This document shows, one piece after another, positions 37,001 through 44,507 of a stretch of DNA of 64,000 bases; the first letter of the stretch is position 1; every line of letters starts with the position of its first letter. The notes below the pieces were generated by a model. It searched no databases. It had not been told where the DNA came from and saw only the letters and a program-made list of their open reading frames with translations. Both the position numbers and the translations under genes were made by a program. This DNA is from a bacterium SCSIO 12741. GTDB lineage: Bacteria > Bacteroidota > Bacteroidia > Flavobacteriales_G > Salibacteraceae. The stretch is taken from NCBI GenBank assembly GCA_024398055.1, contig CP073749.1:434001-498000 (forward strand). Direction: 5' to 3'.

Positions 37001-37214
37001 GCTTGTCCTCAATTTTTAAAACAATTCCCTTTTCAATCTCTTCCGGAGATGATCCAGGATAGGTGGCTTCCACCAAAATGATTCTACTCTCTGATACAGG
37101 AAAGAAGGTTTTTTTCCAAGAAAGCAAACCAAATCCACCGAAAATTAGAATCAGAAACATCAATACGTTCCCGGTTATCGGGTAACGTATGAAATAGGCT
37201 ATCAGGCTTCTCAC
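34065..37214 (-). CDS. RND-family efflux pump (AcrB/CusA-like inner membrane transporter)
   Basis: 1049-aa proton-driven exporter with the usual two-fold repeat: N-terminal membrane segment, large periplasmic loops and twelve membrane helices. The helix-4 proton-relay motif is VDDGIVIGENI, where drug pumps have VDDAIVVVEN. LSIPISFMGMF and GVMVNDSLVFVSRTNE are also typical. Substrates cannot be named from sequence. It lies 2 bp after the MFP gene and 1 bp before tolC, so the three subunits are made from one mRNA. The MarR regulator at the head of the operon suggests induction by a small aromatic or drug-like compound. Confidence 0.96.
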   Translation of the reverse strand: MRSLIAYFIRYPITGNVLMFLILIFGGFGLLSWKKTFFPVSESRIILVEATYPGSSPEEIEKGIVLKIEDKLRGVTGVERISSVSQENRGVITVEVLKEYDTDLVLQDVKNAVNSIPSFPDEMEPPVMYKREALSFAISFSLSGEVDLRTLKQFAQKAESDLLGIDGISKVELSGFPDEEIEIALREQDLQAYNLTFTQVSDAVRRANLETTGGKLKGSREELNIRAVAKGYYADDLRDIVVKTQRDGRIVRLGDVANVQDIWADNPNRNFLNREPSVVVTVRNTIEEDILQIADDVKVYVDDFNEKNDVVKATVVRDGSVTLNERIDLLAKNGLIGFILVLIFLACFLHIRLAFWVALSIPISFMGMFLIGAFSAVTINVISLFGMILVVGILVDDGIVIGENIYKQYERGKPALQAAIDGTMQVLPAVFSAILTTAVAFSTFFFMDGRLGEFAPDMAFVVISTLAFSLVEGALILPAHIAHSRALSPKATKNALEKVFDRTMNYLRDKIYAPILEFSLHNWVLALSIPTALFFITIGAMNGGIIRRTIFPSIEQDFITVTLEMPSGTREYITEGSLRKIEAAAWAVSDSISKTREDSGQVIENVLVKLGPGANAGEVSIRLMTTEQRNMKSFTISNLISRQVGPMYEAEKLSFGIQTPFGKPVSVSLLGNNLEELSQAKNELKSELKKLTSLKDVIDTDKEGPREIRIKLKEKAYLLGLRLQDVVTQVRQGYFGQEVQRLQRGLDEVKVWVRFDLRDRASLDRLENMRIRTADGMEIPFREIAEYELEKGIVAINHLDGRREVRIEADIADPDVSASDMIAEIKDNILPDLLQKYPSISVSYEGQSKEQQKMGRSAVKVIPIILILMAAIIILTFRSFLQTLAVFLTIPFGFIGVGWGHWFHDQAISMLSMFGVIALIGVMVNDSLVFVSRTNELIKETGDVMKAIFEAGRSRFRPIILTSVTTVAGLAPLILETSFQAQFLIPMAISVAYGLMIATYTTLIVLPVLLVMINRFRMFGFWSWNGIWPSREQVEPAHKELKNENEKLS

Positions 37215-37216
37215 GA

Positions 37217-38338
37217 TTACTTAGCTATTTGTTTGGGTGAAACCTTCATTCCATTGTAGGCGGCGCTGTACACCTGATTTAGGATGACATCACCATCTTT
37301 TAATCCGGAGATCACCACCCGATTTTTGCCAATCTTGATCAAATTGACTTCGGATAGAATCAACAAAGAATCTTGCACGAGGTACATTTTATTAAGATCT
37401 ACCATCAGCTCTCTTGGCACTTCCACGGCATTCGGAAAATCGTCGGTTATCACACTTCCTGTGAGGTACATACCTTCTCTCAGATTTTCACCCTTCAGCT
37501 GAACAAAAACCTTCAAGGTCTGCGTGGTTTGATCAATACTGGCACTCTTACGTTTTACCGTTCCTATCCATTCGCCTGGGAGATCTTCTGAATGCAGGAC
37601 CACCTGATCACCCAAATGGATCAATGAAGCATCGTTGGCGTTTACAGCTGCCTCCAACTCATATTCACCCGGTTGAATCAAAGTTCCGAGACGCTGTCCA
37701 ACACGAATCATAGCACCCGGTTCGAGGTTTCCTTCACTCAGCATTCCATTGAAAGGTGCATAGATGCTGTACTTCGACAAATGCTCTTCCTGACTTTTGA
37801 TGGTGTAGTAACGATTGTACACATCCCGGGATGTCAAAAAGTTGCGACGCTTAGCATCTTCGGTTTCCGGAAGTGGCGGCAACGGCTTATTCAGGTCAAT
37901 CGAACCTACATAGGCCTGCCAGCTTTCGTAAGCATCTGGAAAATCATATTTGATATCGGGGCCAAGCTGCACCAACAAATTCAGGTAGCTCGATTTAGCC
38001 GCCATTAGATTCAAATAATACTCCGAACTGTCAATTTTGAGCACTTCTTCACCTTGGGTAAAAGTGGCTCCTTCCTTAAATTCCCGCGAGGAAGAAAGCA
38101 GAATACCCTGAACTTCAGAAAACAACTCAACCCGCTTACGGGCCACCAACTTACCGCTTACGTCAATGCGATTGGGGATGGAATCGTTTTGAATTTTTCG
38201 TACCAGAACCACAGGAGCCTTACTCCCTGCATCATTCCTTTCTGGACGTTCCTTCTGACTGGCCAAAAATCCGGAAAGATATAGGCCCAATAACACCACG
38301 ATAATTCCAATGCTTATGGTTACAATTCTGTTTCTCAT
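37217..38338 (-). CDS. RND-system periplasmic adaptor (membrane fusion protein)
   Basis: 373-aa MFP linking the RND pump to TolC. The N-terminal membrane anchor is IVTISIGIIVVLLGLYLSGFLA. It has split lipoyl halves (GKLVARKRVELFSEVQGIL and IYAPFNGMLSEGNLEPGAM), a helical hairpin between them and a beta-barrel with GEWIGTVKRKSASID. The gene lies directly between marR (1 bp apart) and the RND gene. Confidence 0.94.
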   Translation of the reverse strand: MRNRIVTISIGIIVVLLGLYLSGFLASQKERPERNDAGSKAPVVLVRKIQNDSIPNRIDVSGKLVARKRVELFSEVQGILLSSSREFKEGATFTQGEEVLKIDSSEYYLNLMAAKSSYLNLLVQLGPDIKYDFPDAYESWQAYVGSIDLNKPLPPLPETEDAKRRNFLTSRDVYNRYYTIKSQEEHLSKYSIYAPFNGMLSEGNLEPGAMIRVGQRLGTLIQPGEYELEAAVNANDASLIHLGDQVVLHSEDLPGEWIGTVKRKSASIDQTTQTLKVFVQLKGENLREGMYLTGSVITDDFPNAVEVPRELMVDLNKMYLVQDSLLILSEVNLIKIGKNRVVISGLKDGDVILNQVYSAAYNGMKVSPKQIAK

Positions 38339-38339
38339 G

Positions 38340-38783
38340 TTATTTGATTTCGTGTAGAATGGATTTTAATTTGATCAGGGAATCTTTGAGAACCTGGGCT
38401 TCTTCTCCACCCAGCTTGTCATCGATAAGTAGGAGTTCCTTTTTGGCGTAAGGAATGAATTGGTCGCGGGCTTCAACACCCTTGTCGGTTACAAAAATGA
38501 TTTTGTTGCGTCGATCCTCACCATCTTCTTCGCGGCGGATCAGGTCTTTCTTTTCCAATTGATCAACCAATCGGGAGATTCCTGGCTTTGTTTTGTTCAA
38601 GCAATCGGCCATCTCCTGCTGGTTTATTCCCGGATTTTTACACAAAAAGGCCAGGGTCCTCAGTTGCTCAAAAGGTATATCAATGCCTGCCTCGGTAAGC
38701 CTGGACTGCATCAACGAATGCATAGCCGCCGCCGTCGAGGTAATCAGGTAACCCAGATTGGAATTTAAATTAGTAGGATCCAT
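38340..38783 (-). CDS. MarR-family transcriptional regulator
   Basis: 147-aa winged-helix regulator. The DNA-recognition region is PGINQQEMADCLNKTKPGISRLVDQLEKKDLI and the wing is REEDGEDRRNKIIFVTDKG, both classic MarR. It is the first gene of the efflux operon it probably controls. Inverted repeats lie immediately upstream (38788-38819), overlapping the predicted transcription start, consistent with autorepression that is relieved by a ligand. Confidence 0.95.
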   Translation of the reverse strand: MDPTNLNSNLGYLITSTAAAMHSLMQSRLTEAGIDIPFEQLRTLAFLCKNPGINQQEMADCLNKTKPGISRLVDQLEKKDLIRREEDGEDRRNKIIFVTDKGVEARDQFIPYAKKELLLIDDKLGGEEAQVLKDSLIKLKSILHEIK

Positions 38784-38787
38784 AAAG

Positions 38788-38819
38788 TGTTGTTACAACA
38801 GTTAATGTATTAACGGTTG
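38788..38819. promoter_or_regulatory. Candidate MarR operator(s)
   Basis: There are two adjacent inverted repeats. TGTTGT-T-ACAACA (38788-38800) has perfect 6-bp arms. The second, at 38796-38819, has GTTAAT-gt-ATTAAC as its core and extends to 10 of 11 matched arm positions. They sit between the -7 element and the marR ATG, an ideal place to block transcription. Confidence 0.72.
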
Positions 38820-38827
38820 CAAAGCTA
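38820..38827 (-). promoter_or_regulatory. -7 promoter element of the marR-efflux operon
   Basis: TAGCTTTG on the minus strand matches TAnnTTTG. A TTTG lies 24 bp further upstream, slightly longer than usual spacing. The start site would fall inside the inverted-repeat operator. Confidence 0.55.
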
Positions 38828-38935
38828 ACTAAACAAATCCATTTCAGAAATCAAATTGTATCCGAACTTCCTGACATGTGTTAAACGGGTAAAAAGAAGG
38901 GGGAATGGCAAGGCCTATATTCGGCCAACGGGTAC

Positions 38936-39700
38936 TTAGGAACTTCCGAAACTTTCCTTTAGGTCATTCACATAGCTGTTGCCACAGGGCAGAGAAACGC
39001 CCTCTTCATGATCCATCACCACGGACCATTTATAGTTGAAGCCACGGCGCATTTCCAGCGCATAATTACGGTTGATCATGTAGGTGCGATGTATCCGTAA
39101 AAAGTCGGCTGGCAGTTCCTTCTCCAATCGCGTTAGGGACTTATTGAGCAAATGAGTTTTTCCATTTTTCAAATAGACTGTGACGTATTTGTCCTCAGCT
39201 TTGAAGTAGACCAACTCATTCAATTTTAGGATAACCAAGCGGTCCCCTACCATCACCGATAGGGATTGAAGTTTTTGAGCCGGCCGATTTGCCTCTACCA
39301 GTTCCATAATGGTATTTGCCGACCACTGACCATAACGGGATTGCTCTTTCAGTTTTTCCATGGTTATCGCCAAACGGGACTTGACTATGGGCTTTAACAA
39401 ATAGTCGATGGAATTTTGCTCAAAAGCCTTTAGCGCATATTCTTCAAAGGCTGTTACAAAAATGATCTTGGGGGATTGCTTCAGGTGTTGCAGCATCTCA
39501 AAACCAGACATAACCGGCATTTGAATGTCAAGAAACAGGAGGTCGGGTTGAAGTTCTTCGATCTGCTCTAATCCCTTTTTGCCATTTTCAGCTTCACCAA
39601 TTACCTCCACCCACTCCTGGTAAGGCTTCAACATTTCCCGCAATCGATGTCGAGCGAGTTTTTCGTCGTCAATAATCAGAGCTTTATAGGGCAGATTCAT
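38936..39700 (-). CDS. LytTR-family response regulator
   Basis: 254-aa regulator. The receiver domain has the acidic pair DD (11-12), phospho-acceptor Asp58 in LLFLDIQMPVMSG, and VTAFEEYALKAF. A LytTR DNA-binding domain follows (about 145-250; VYFKAEDKYVTVYLKNG, FLRIHRTYMIN). It overlaps the LytS-type kinase gene by 17 bp, so the two form a two-component pair. Its targets may include the adjacent serine hydrolase genes, which share an upstream element. Confidence 0.95.
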   Translation of the reverse strand: MNLPYKALIIDDEKLARHRLREMLKPYQEWVEVIGEAENGKKGLEQIEELQPDLLFLDIQMPVMSGFEMLQHLKQSPKIIFVTAFEEYALKAFEQNSIDYLLKPIVKSRLAITMEKLKEQSRYGQWSANTIMELVEANRPAQKLQSLSVMVGDRLVILKLNELVYFKAEDKYVTVYLKNGKTHLLNKSLTRLEKELPADFLRIHRTYMINRNYALEMRRGFNYKWSVVMDHEEGVSLPCGNSYVNDLKESFGSS

Positions 39701-40826
39701 CAGTAACTAATTGAGAAAAAGTAAGGGTAATTTTTTTGGGGTCGGCAGGCACGATTTCGATTTTGGCTGAGCCAGGAAACAGGAGATCCAGTTTTTCTTG
39801 TACGCTCAATAGTCCATATCCGGTAGCAAACTGAGGTTTAAAATCAGGACCATTATCGGTAATCGTTAGATAGAGTTTATCATCATCGAGCTTCACTTCC
39901 AAAGTAATTTCTCCTTTCTCTACATGGGATGTCCCATGCTTGATGGCATTTTCCACCAAGGGCTGAATGATGAATTTTGGAATTAAGAACTTACGAGCAG
40001 CCGTGTCGGAAATCAAAACAAATTTCAACTGATCTCCAAATCGAATCTTTTCTATGTCGAGATAAATTCGAGCCATTTTCAACTCTTCTTCAACGGTTGC
40101 ATAGTTTCCTTTTGACGAGTGAAGGCTGTACCGAAACAATTCTGACAAGGCCAAAATCATTTCTTCGGCTTTATCGGCATCAAGGTGCACGAGAGACACA
40201 ATCGAGTTTAAGGAATTGTAGAGAAAGTGAGGATTGATCCGAGCATGAAGCGATTCCAGCTTGGCCTTGTCCTTCAATTGTTCCAAGCGAAACATTTCGA
40301 GTTCCTTAACCTTAAGCTCCAGCCGGTGTTTCTCGGTGCGCTGATGCTGCATGAGAACCGGTACGGAGGCCACAATACCCAGAAGCGTATAGTTTACAGT
40401 ATTGGTCATATAAGCGGGCAATTCGATTTCAAAATAATTTAGACTTATGTCGTATTCAATATCAAAATAGGGTCCAATAATCTGGTAGCAAAAATCAATG
40501 AACATGCCGGCCAGAAAGAAACCGAAAATGGTTCCCAATATCTTCACCGTCCCTTTTTTCAAAAAACCTGACCGGTGTAAAAAATACTCCGCCAGAAAAA
40601 TGGTATTGATCACAACGAGTATGACTATGTTCCATTCTGTGAGGGCAAATGCTTCATAAACGAATGCGCCGGTGCTCCCACTTGCCAAGGTCTCATTGAG
40701 AATGATAATCAGAATGGCAAATGCCAGCCTCACTAAATTCACCCACATCAAGACGGGCAAACCTCCAATCATGGCCTTGAGCCACGGATTGGAAGTTTTT
40801 TGCTGCCATCTGGAAATTCTGTTCAT
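39684..40826 (-). CDS. LytS/YehU-type sensor histidine kinase
   Basis: 380-aa membrane sensor. The N-terminal half has about four membrane segments (AMIGGLPVLMWVNLVRLAFAI-like region, NIVILVVINTIFLAEYFL, ILGTIFGFFLAGMFIDFC). A coiled linker follows, then the His_kinase domain with the phospho-site in INPHFLYNSLNS (about 205-216). The ATPase part has IIQPLVENAIKHG and ITDNGPDF. It is partner to the LytTR regulator downstream. No extracellular sensor domain is apparent, so the signal may be membrane-borne. Confidence 0.94.
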   Translation of the reverse strand: MNRISRWQQKTSNPWLKAMIGGLPVLMWVNLVRLAFAILIIILNETLASGSTGAFVYEAFALTEWNIVILVVINTIFLAEYFLHRSGFLKKGTVKILGTIFGFFLAGMFIDFCYQIIGPYFDIEYDISLNYFEIELPAYMTNTVNYTLLGIVASVPVLMQHQRTEKHRLELKVKELEMFRLEQLKDKAKLESLHARINPHFLYNSLNSIVSLVHLDADKAEEMILALSELFRYSLHSSKGNYATVEEELKMARIYLDIEKIRFGDQLKFVLISDTAARKFLIPKFIIQPLVENAIKHGTSHVEKGEITLEVKLDDDKLYLTITDNGPDFKPQFATGYGLLSVQEKLDLLFPGSAKIEIVPADPKKITLTFSQLVTDESAL

Positions 40827-40850
40827 TGCTTAAACTACTTAGCCACAAGT

Positions 40851-42212
40851 TTACTTAAAAAGGATACGTTGATGCAGGATTTCTCCGGTCTCCTTATTCT
40901 GGATTTCGGCAATAAAAAGCCCTGACCCTATTTCTGATTGAAGTAATTGTAGGGTTCCTGATTCCGATTCCGCCTCAAGAACAAGTGCTCCACTGGTAGA
41001 ATACACGCTCACTTCAATATGGGCAGGTGCAGCAGTTTCGATAAAGACCTGCTCGGTAGCGGGCATCGGATAAATACGAGCTTCAAACTCCCTTTCTTTT
41101 TCGGCACCATCGGTACTTAAGAAGGTTCTTGGAACATTGGGCAATTCGCTTTCCATCAAACCAATCAAAATGCTGGCCATTATCACAGGTTGATTGCTTT
41201 TATCTGCTTCCAGGCCGATGGTCGCCACGCTGAAATCACTTTCTACACTGTACTGCATAGCACTGTGTTGAAGGGTTGTTCCCCCATGTCCGTAGTATTC
41301 CCTTCCCAGAATTCTACTTTTTATAATCCCCAATCCATAATTCCATCCGTTGGGGCGTACTTTGGTATCGGTTAGTTGATCGAAGGACTTCTGACTTAAT
41401 AGTTGTCCTCCAAACAATTGGTGGCACCACTTGGCAAAATCGGCTGGAGTAGCTATTACTCCACCGGCCGACCAGGCTGAGGTCAACATCGCTACAGGAA
41501 CCTTATCATCAAAGGATCCGTCAGGAAACCAAACACCGGAATAGTCTTTTGTATAATTCTCATAATGCGCCAAATAGGTATCCTCAAGACCGAGTGGATC
41601 AAAAATGCGCTCTCTCAAAAATTGATGGTAGGACTTACCACTTGCTTTCTCAATAATCATGGCAGCAGCAACATAGCCTGAGTTCGAGTAGGACCAATCG
41701 GTACCTGGTGCGAAATCCGGTTGCTGCAAAAACCGAGGCAGAATGCTATCTGAAGGAAGCGGATTCGCCCAGTTGGCATTGAGCCAAGGTACAAAATTGG
41801 GATGTTCGGTGTAGCTGTACATTCCACTGGTATGCTCCAATAGTTGGCGAATGGTAATGTCTCCCCGGACGTGATTGATGGCCGGTAAATACTGACCAAT
41901 GGTATCATCCAAAGTAACCTTTCCGTCTTCTACTAGCAACAACATGGCTGCGGCTGTCATAGACTTTGTGTTGCTTCCAATGTCATAAAGCAAATCAGGA
42001 GTTAGGTCTTTGGTTCCCTGTTTGCCATGAGAATCAGTCCAAATGCTTCCATCGGGAAATACGATGGCGGCTCCAATTCCTTTCATTTGTAGAGAGCTGG
42101 CCCGTTGGTGAAACAATGCGCTTAAAGTATCTGCCAGGTAGGCACTCATCTGAGCCTTGGATGAAACAGTACAAAGGATCAGAATTAATAGAGAGAATAA
42201 TTTCGTTTTCAT
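40851..42212 (-). CDS. Secreted serine hydrolase (class C beta-lactamase/PBP4* family) with T9SS domain
   Basis: 453-aa protein. The signal peptide is 1-20. The beta-lactamase-type domain has the SxxK motif S80-N-T-K83, the Tyr motif YSNSGY and the third motif GHGGTT. The C-terminal T9SS sorting domain starts near YPMPATEQVF. Such enzymes are peptidases or esterases, and only some act on beta-lactams. It has a paralogue directly upstream (42470-43831) with the same layout and the same signal start, a tandem duplication. It ends 24 bp before the LytS gene, so it may be co-transcribed with the two-component pair. Confidence 0.92.
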   Translation of the reverse strand: MKTKLFSLLILILCTVSSKAQMSAYLADTLSALFHQRASSLQMKGIGAAIVFPDGSIWTDSHGKQGTKDLTPDLLYDIGSNTKSMTAAAMLLLVEDGKVTLDDTIGQYLPAINHVRGDITIRQLLEHTSGMYSYTEHPNFVPWLNANWANPLPSDSILPRFLQQPDFAPGTDWSYSNSGYVAAAMIIEKASGKSYHQFLRERIFDPLGLEDTYLAHYENYTKDYSGVWFPDGSFDDKVPVAMLTSAWSAGGVIATPADFAKWCHQLFGGQLLSQKSFDQLTDTKVRPNGWNYGLGIIKSRILGREYYGHGGTTLQHSAMQYSVESDFSVATIGLEADKSNQPVIMASILIGLMESELPNVPRTFLSTDGAEKEREFEARIYPMPATEQVFIETAAPAHIEVSVYSTSGALVLEAESESGTLQLLQSEIGSGLFIAEIQNKETGEILHQRILFK

Positions 42213-42230
42213 TGTGTAGTAATTTGAGAT

Positions 42231-42238
42231 CAAACTTA
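42231..42238 (-). promoter_or_regulatory. -7 promoter element of serine hydrolase 1
   Basis: TAAGTTTG on the minus strand matches TAnnTTTG, about 20 bp before the ATG at 42212. Confidence 0.5.
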
Positions 42239-42263
42239 CGGGAGGCTACGCCGAATGAGAAGG

Positions 42264-42281
42264 CATTTCCGACGAACCGGG
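42264..42281 (-). promoter_or_regulatory. Conserved 18-bp upstream element, copy 1
   Basis: CCCGGTTCGTCGGAAATG (minus strand) is identical to the copy at 43883-43900. It lies exactly 25 bp upstream of the -7 element in both promoters, the usual position of an activator site. Confidence 0.6.
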
Positions 42282-42383
42282 AATTTAACGGCGTGAATCA
42301 AAAATGCTCAGAAATGCCCATCTGCATTGGTTCTATTCACATCTTCGGGTTTGATATTAGGAGACTATCAAGCTATTAAACAA

Positions 42384-42426
42384 AAAGACTTCCAACCCTG
42401 GTAAGTCACCCAGAATTGGAAGTCGA
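42384..42426 (-). terminator. Terminator of serine hydrolase 2
   Basis: A 9-bp stem (GACTTCCAA 42388-42396 with TTGGAAGTC 42416-42424) is followed on the minus strand by TTTTTGTTT. It lies about 45 bp after the stop at 42470. Confidence 0.75.
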
Positions 42427-42469
42427 AAAGAAAGGGGAAACTAAATTGTCCTATTGCTTATTCGGCACT

Positions 42470-43831
42470 TTATTTAAACAAAAATCGATTATGAAAAACC
42501 TGCCCATTTTCAGGGTTAATAACCCGAGCAATGAACATTCCTGAACCCAATTCTTCTCTTAACAACACAGCTCGTCCAAAGTCTGAGTATGTTTCGTAAA
42601 TCAATTCACCAGAAGTAGAATAAACGCTGATCTGAGCAGCTCTTTCTTGAGAAGTTTCAATCGTAACTTGATCAACAGCTGGATTCGGATACACATTTAG
42701 GGTCAGTTGAGAATCGGTAAGCTCGTCTTCACCCAAAAAGGTTACCGGAACATTCGGCAATTCACTTTCCATCAAATCAATCAGAAAGTTGGCCATTTGT
42801 ACAGGTTGACCGGCCTTATCTGTTTCTATTCCGATAACAGCTACACTAAAATCACTTTCAATACTATACTCCATGGCACTATGCTGAAGAGTAGTTCCAC
42901 CATGGCTGTAATAATCACGGCCCTTGTAGCTGCGTTTCATCACACCCAGACCATAATTCCAACCCGTTCCTGTGGGCTTAGTATCAGTCATTTCCTGTAA
43001 GGAAGAAGACTTTAAAAGCTGACCGCCAAACAAGGATTGACACCATCTTCCAAAATCAGCCGGCGTGGCAATTACACCTCCTGCAGCCCAAGCCGCAGTC
43101 AAAAATGAAGTGGACGGAATGGAATCGTAAGTACCGTCAGGCCACCAAACACCCACATGATTCTCTGTAGCGTAGCGCTCATAAAAAGATAAATAAGTGT
43201 CACCCAGACCTAAGCGATCAAAGAGCTTTTCTCGTAGGAACTGCTGATAGCTCATTCCACTTACTTTTTCAATAATCAACCCAGCTGCAGTATACCCGGA
43301 GTTGGAGTAAGCCCACTTGGCCCCTGGCTTAAAATTCGGAACGTCAAGGTATTTGTATAACACACTGTCAGGATCAATTCGAGAAGTCCAGTTTTGGTTA
43401 ACAAAGGGGTAAAAATCGGGGTGCAATTCAAAAGTCGCCATGCCACTTGTATGGGCCAGAACTTGGCGAATGGTGGCATTGCCAGGCATATTCTTGATGG
43501 GTGGCAGATACATTCCAATACTATCTTCTAAAGACAACTTACCTTCTTCAACCAACAACAACACAGCCGCAGCGGTCATGGATTTGGTATTGCTACCTAT
43601 TTCAAACAAGAGATCAGGAGTTAGCGAGTCAGTTCCTTTGTTGCCATGAGTGGCAGTCCAAACACTTCCATCCGGAAAAACTACCGAAGCTCCAATTCCT
43701 TTCATTTTAAGTAAATCAGCGCGTTGGTGAAACAGAGCATCCAAGGTGTCGGCCAGGTAGGCGCTCATTTGAGCTTTGGAGGTAAAAGAAAAAAGGACAA
43801 GGACGAGTAGAGTGAGAAGTTTTGTTTTCAT
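42470..43831 (-). CDS. Secreted serine hydrolase paralogue with T9SS domain
   Basis: 453-aa paralogue of the gene at 40851. The active-site motifs are identical and at the same positions (S80-N-T-K83, YSNSGY, GHGGTT), with a signal peptide and a T9SS domain starting at NVYPNPAVDQV. Most of the catalytic domain is conserved between the copies, while the sorting domains differ more. It has its own promoter with the shared 18-bp element and its own terminator, so each copy is a separate transcription unit under apparently common control. Confidence 0.92.
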   Translation of the reverse strand: MKTKLLTLLVLVLFSFTSKAQMSAYLADTLDALFHQRADLLKMKGIGASVVFPDGSVWTATHGNKGTDSLTPDLLFEIGSNTKSMTAAAVLLLVEEGKLSLEDSIGMYLPPIKNMPGNATIRQVLAHTSGMATFELHPDFYPFVNQNWTSRIDPDSVLYKYLDVPNFKPGAKWAYSNSGYTAAGLIIEKVSGMSYQQFLREKLFDRLGLGDTYLSFYERYATENHVGVWWPDGTYDSIPSTSFLTAAWAAGGVIATPADFGRWCQSLFGGQLLKSSSLQEMTDTKPTGTGWNYGLGVMKRSYKGRDYYSHGGTTLQHSAMEYSIESDFSVAVIGIETDKAGQPVQMANFLIDLMESELPNVPVTFLGEDELTDSQLTLNVYPNPAVDQVTIETSQERAAQISVYSTSGELIYETYSDFGRAVLLREELGSGMFIARVINPENGQVFHNRFLFK

Positions 43832-43849
43832 GACTTAGTAATTTGAGAC

Positions 43850-43857
43850 CAAATCTA
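43850..43857 (-). promoter_or_regulatory. -7 promoter element of serine hydrolase 2
   Basis: TAGATTTG on the minus strand matches TAnnTTTG, about 20 bp before the ATG at 43831. Confidence 0.5.
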
Positions 43858-43882
43858 CCGGCCCTCAAGCGGGCGACCCAGT

Positions 43883-43900
43883 CATTTCCGACGAACCGGG
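43883..43900 (-). promoter_or_regulatory. Conserved 18-bp upstream element, copy 2
   Basis: This is the same 18 bp as at 42264-42281, at the same 25-bp distance from the -7 element. The sequences between element and -7 box are not conserved, so the element itself is under selection or both copies derive from the gene duplication. Confidence 0.6.
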
Positions 43901-43924
43901 GAAATGGAGGAGTGAATGAGAAAT

Positions 43925-44036
43925 TTTTGAATTTTCAATCTCGAATCTTGAAACCAGAATTGGAGAAGGACGCTCGGATCAAGGCAGAAGAAGTGAGAAG
44001 CGAGATTCGAGATTCGAGATTCGAGATTGAAAACTG
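43925..44036. repeat. Heptad inverted-repeat element D
   Basis: The left arm is TTTTGAA, TTTTCAA, TCTCGAA, TCTTGAA, ACCAGAA (43925-43959). The right arm is GAGAAGC, three copies of GAGATTC, then GAGATTG (43995-44029). The arms are roughly complementary (TCTCGAA/TTCGAGA type) and 70 bp apart, exactly ten 7-bp periods. It lies between the divergent serine hydrolase 2 and VOC genes. Confidence 0.75.
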
Positions 44037-44055
44037 ATTTCCCTACCTTGGTAGA

Positions 44056-44475
44056 ATGAAAAAGAAAGTAACTGGCATTGGCGGCGTATTCTTTAAATCT
44101 GCCGACCCCGCAGCTTCGAGAGATTGGTACCGTGATCATTTGGGATTAACCACCAACGACTATGGCGCCCTCTTCGAATTTAGATTGAGTGACAATCCTG
44201 ACCACAAAGGATACCTTCAATGGAGTCCAATGGATAGGGACACCACCTACATGGATCCTTCCAAAAAGGAGTTTATGATCAATTTTCGGGTGGAAAACAT
44301 CGAGGAGTTGGTTCAGGAATTGAAGGCTTCAGGCATCACCGTGTTGGATGACATTGAGGCATTTGAATATGGTAAGTTCGTACACATTCTGGATCCGGAT
44401 GGCGTAAAGATTGAATTATGGGAACCAGAGGATTCTGTGTTTACTAACGATGATGATGGTAAGACTACGTTTTAA
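44056..44475 (+). CDS. VOC-family (glyoxalase/bleomycin-resistance fold) protein
   Basis: 139-aa small protein of the vicinal-oxygen-chelate superfamily. It starts with the typical GGVFFKSADPAASRDWYRDHLG and ends with FVHILDPDGVKIELWEP, whose terminal Glu is the usual metal ligand. The N-terminal metal ligand position is not an obvious His or Glu, so activity is uncertain. No neighbour suggests a substrate. The start is 20 bp after heptad element D. Confidence 0.88.
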   Translation: MKKKVTGIGGVFFKSADPAASRDWYRDHLGLTTNDYGALFEFRLSDNPDHKGYLQWSPMDRDTTYMDPSKKEFMINFRVENIEELVQELKASGITVLDDIEAFEYGKFVHILDPDGVKIELWEPEDSVFTNDDDGKTTF

Positions 44476-44507
44476 GTTGCATCGTAACAAGAGTCAAGAC
44501 ATTTAAT

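Noticed and set aside
42264-42300. Two GTT-containing repeats 12 bp apart upstream of serine hydrolase 1 as a classical LytTR double site
   Set aside because: The spacing fits, but the second repeat is not preserved upstream of serine hydrolase 2, so only the shared 18-bp element is reported.
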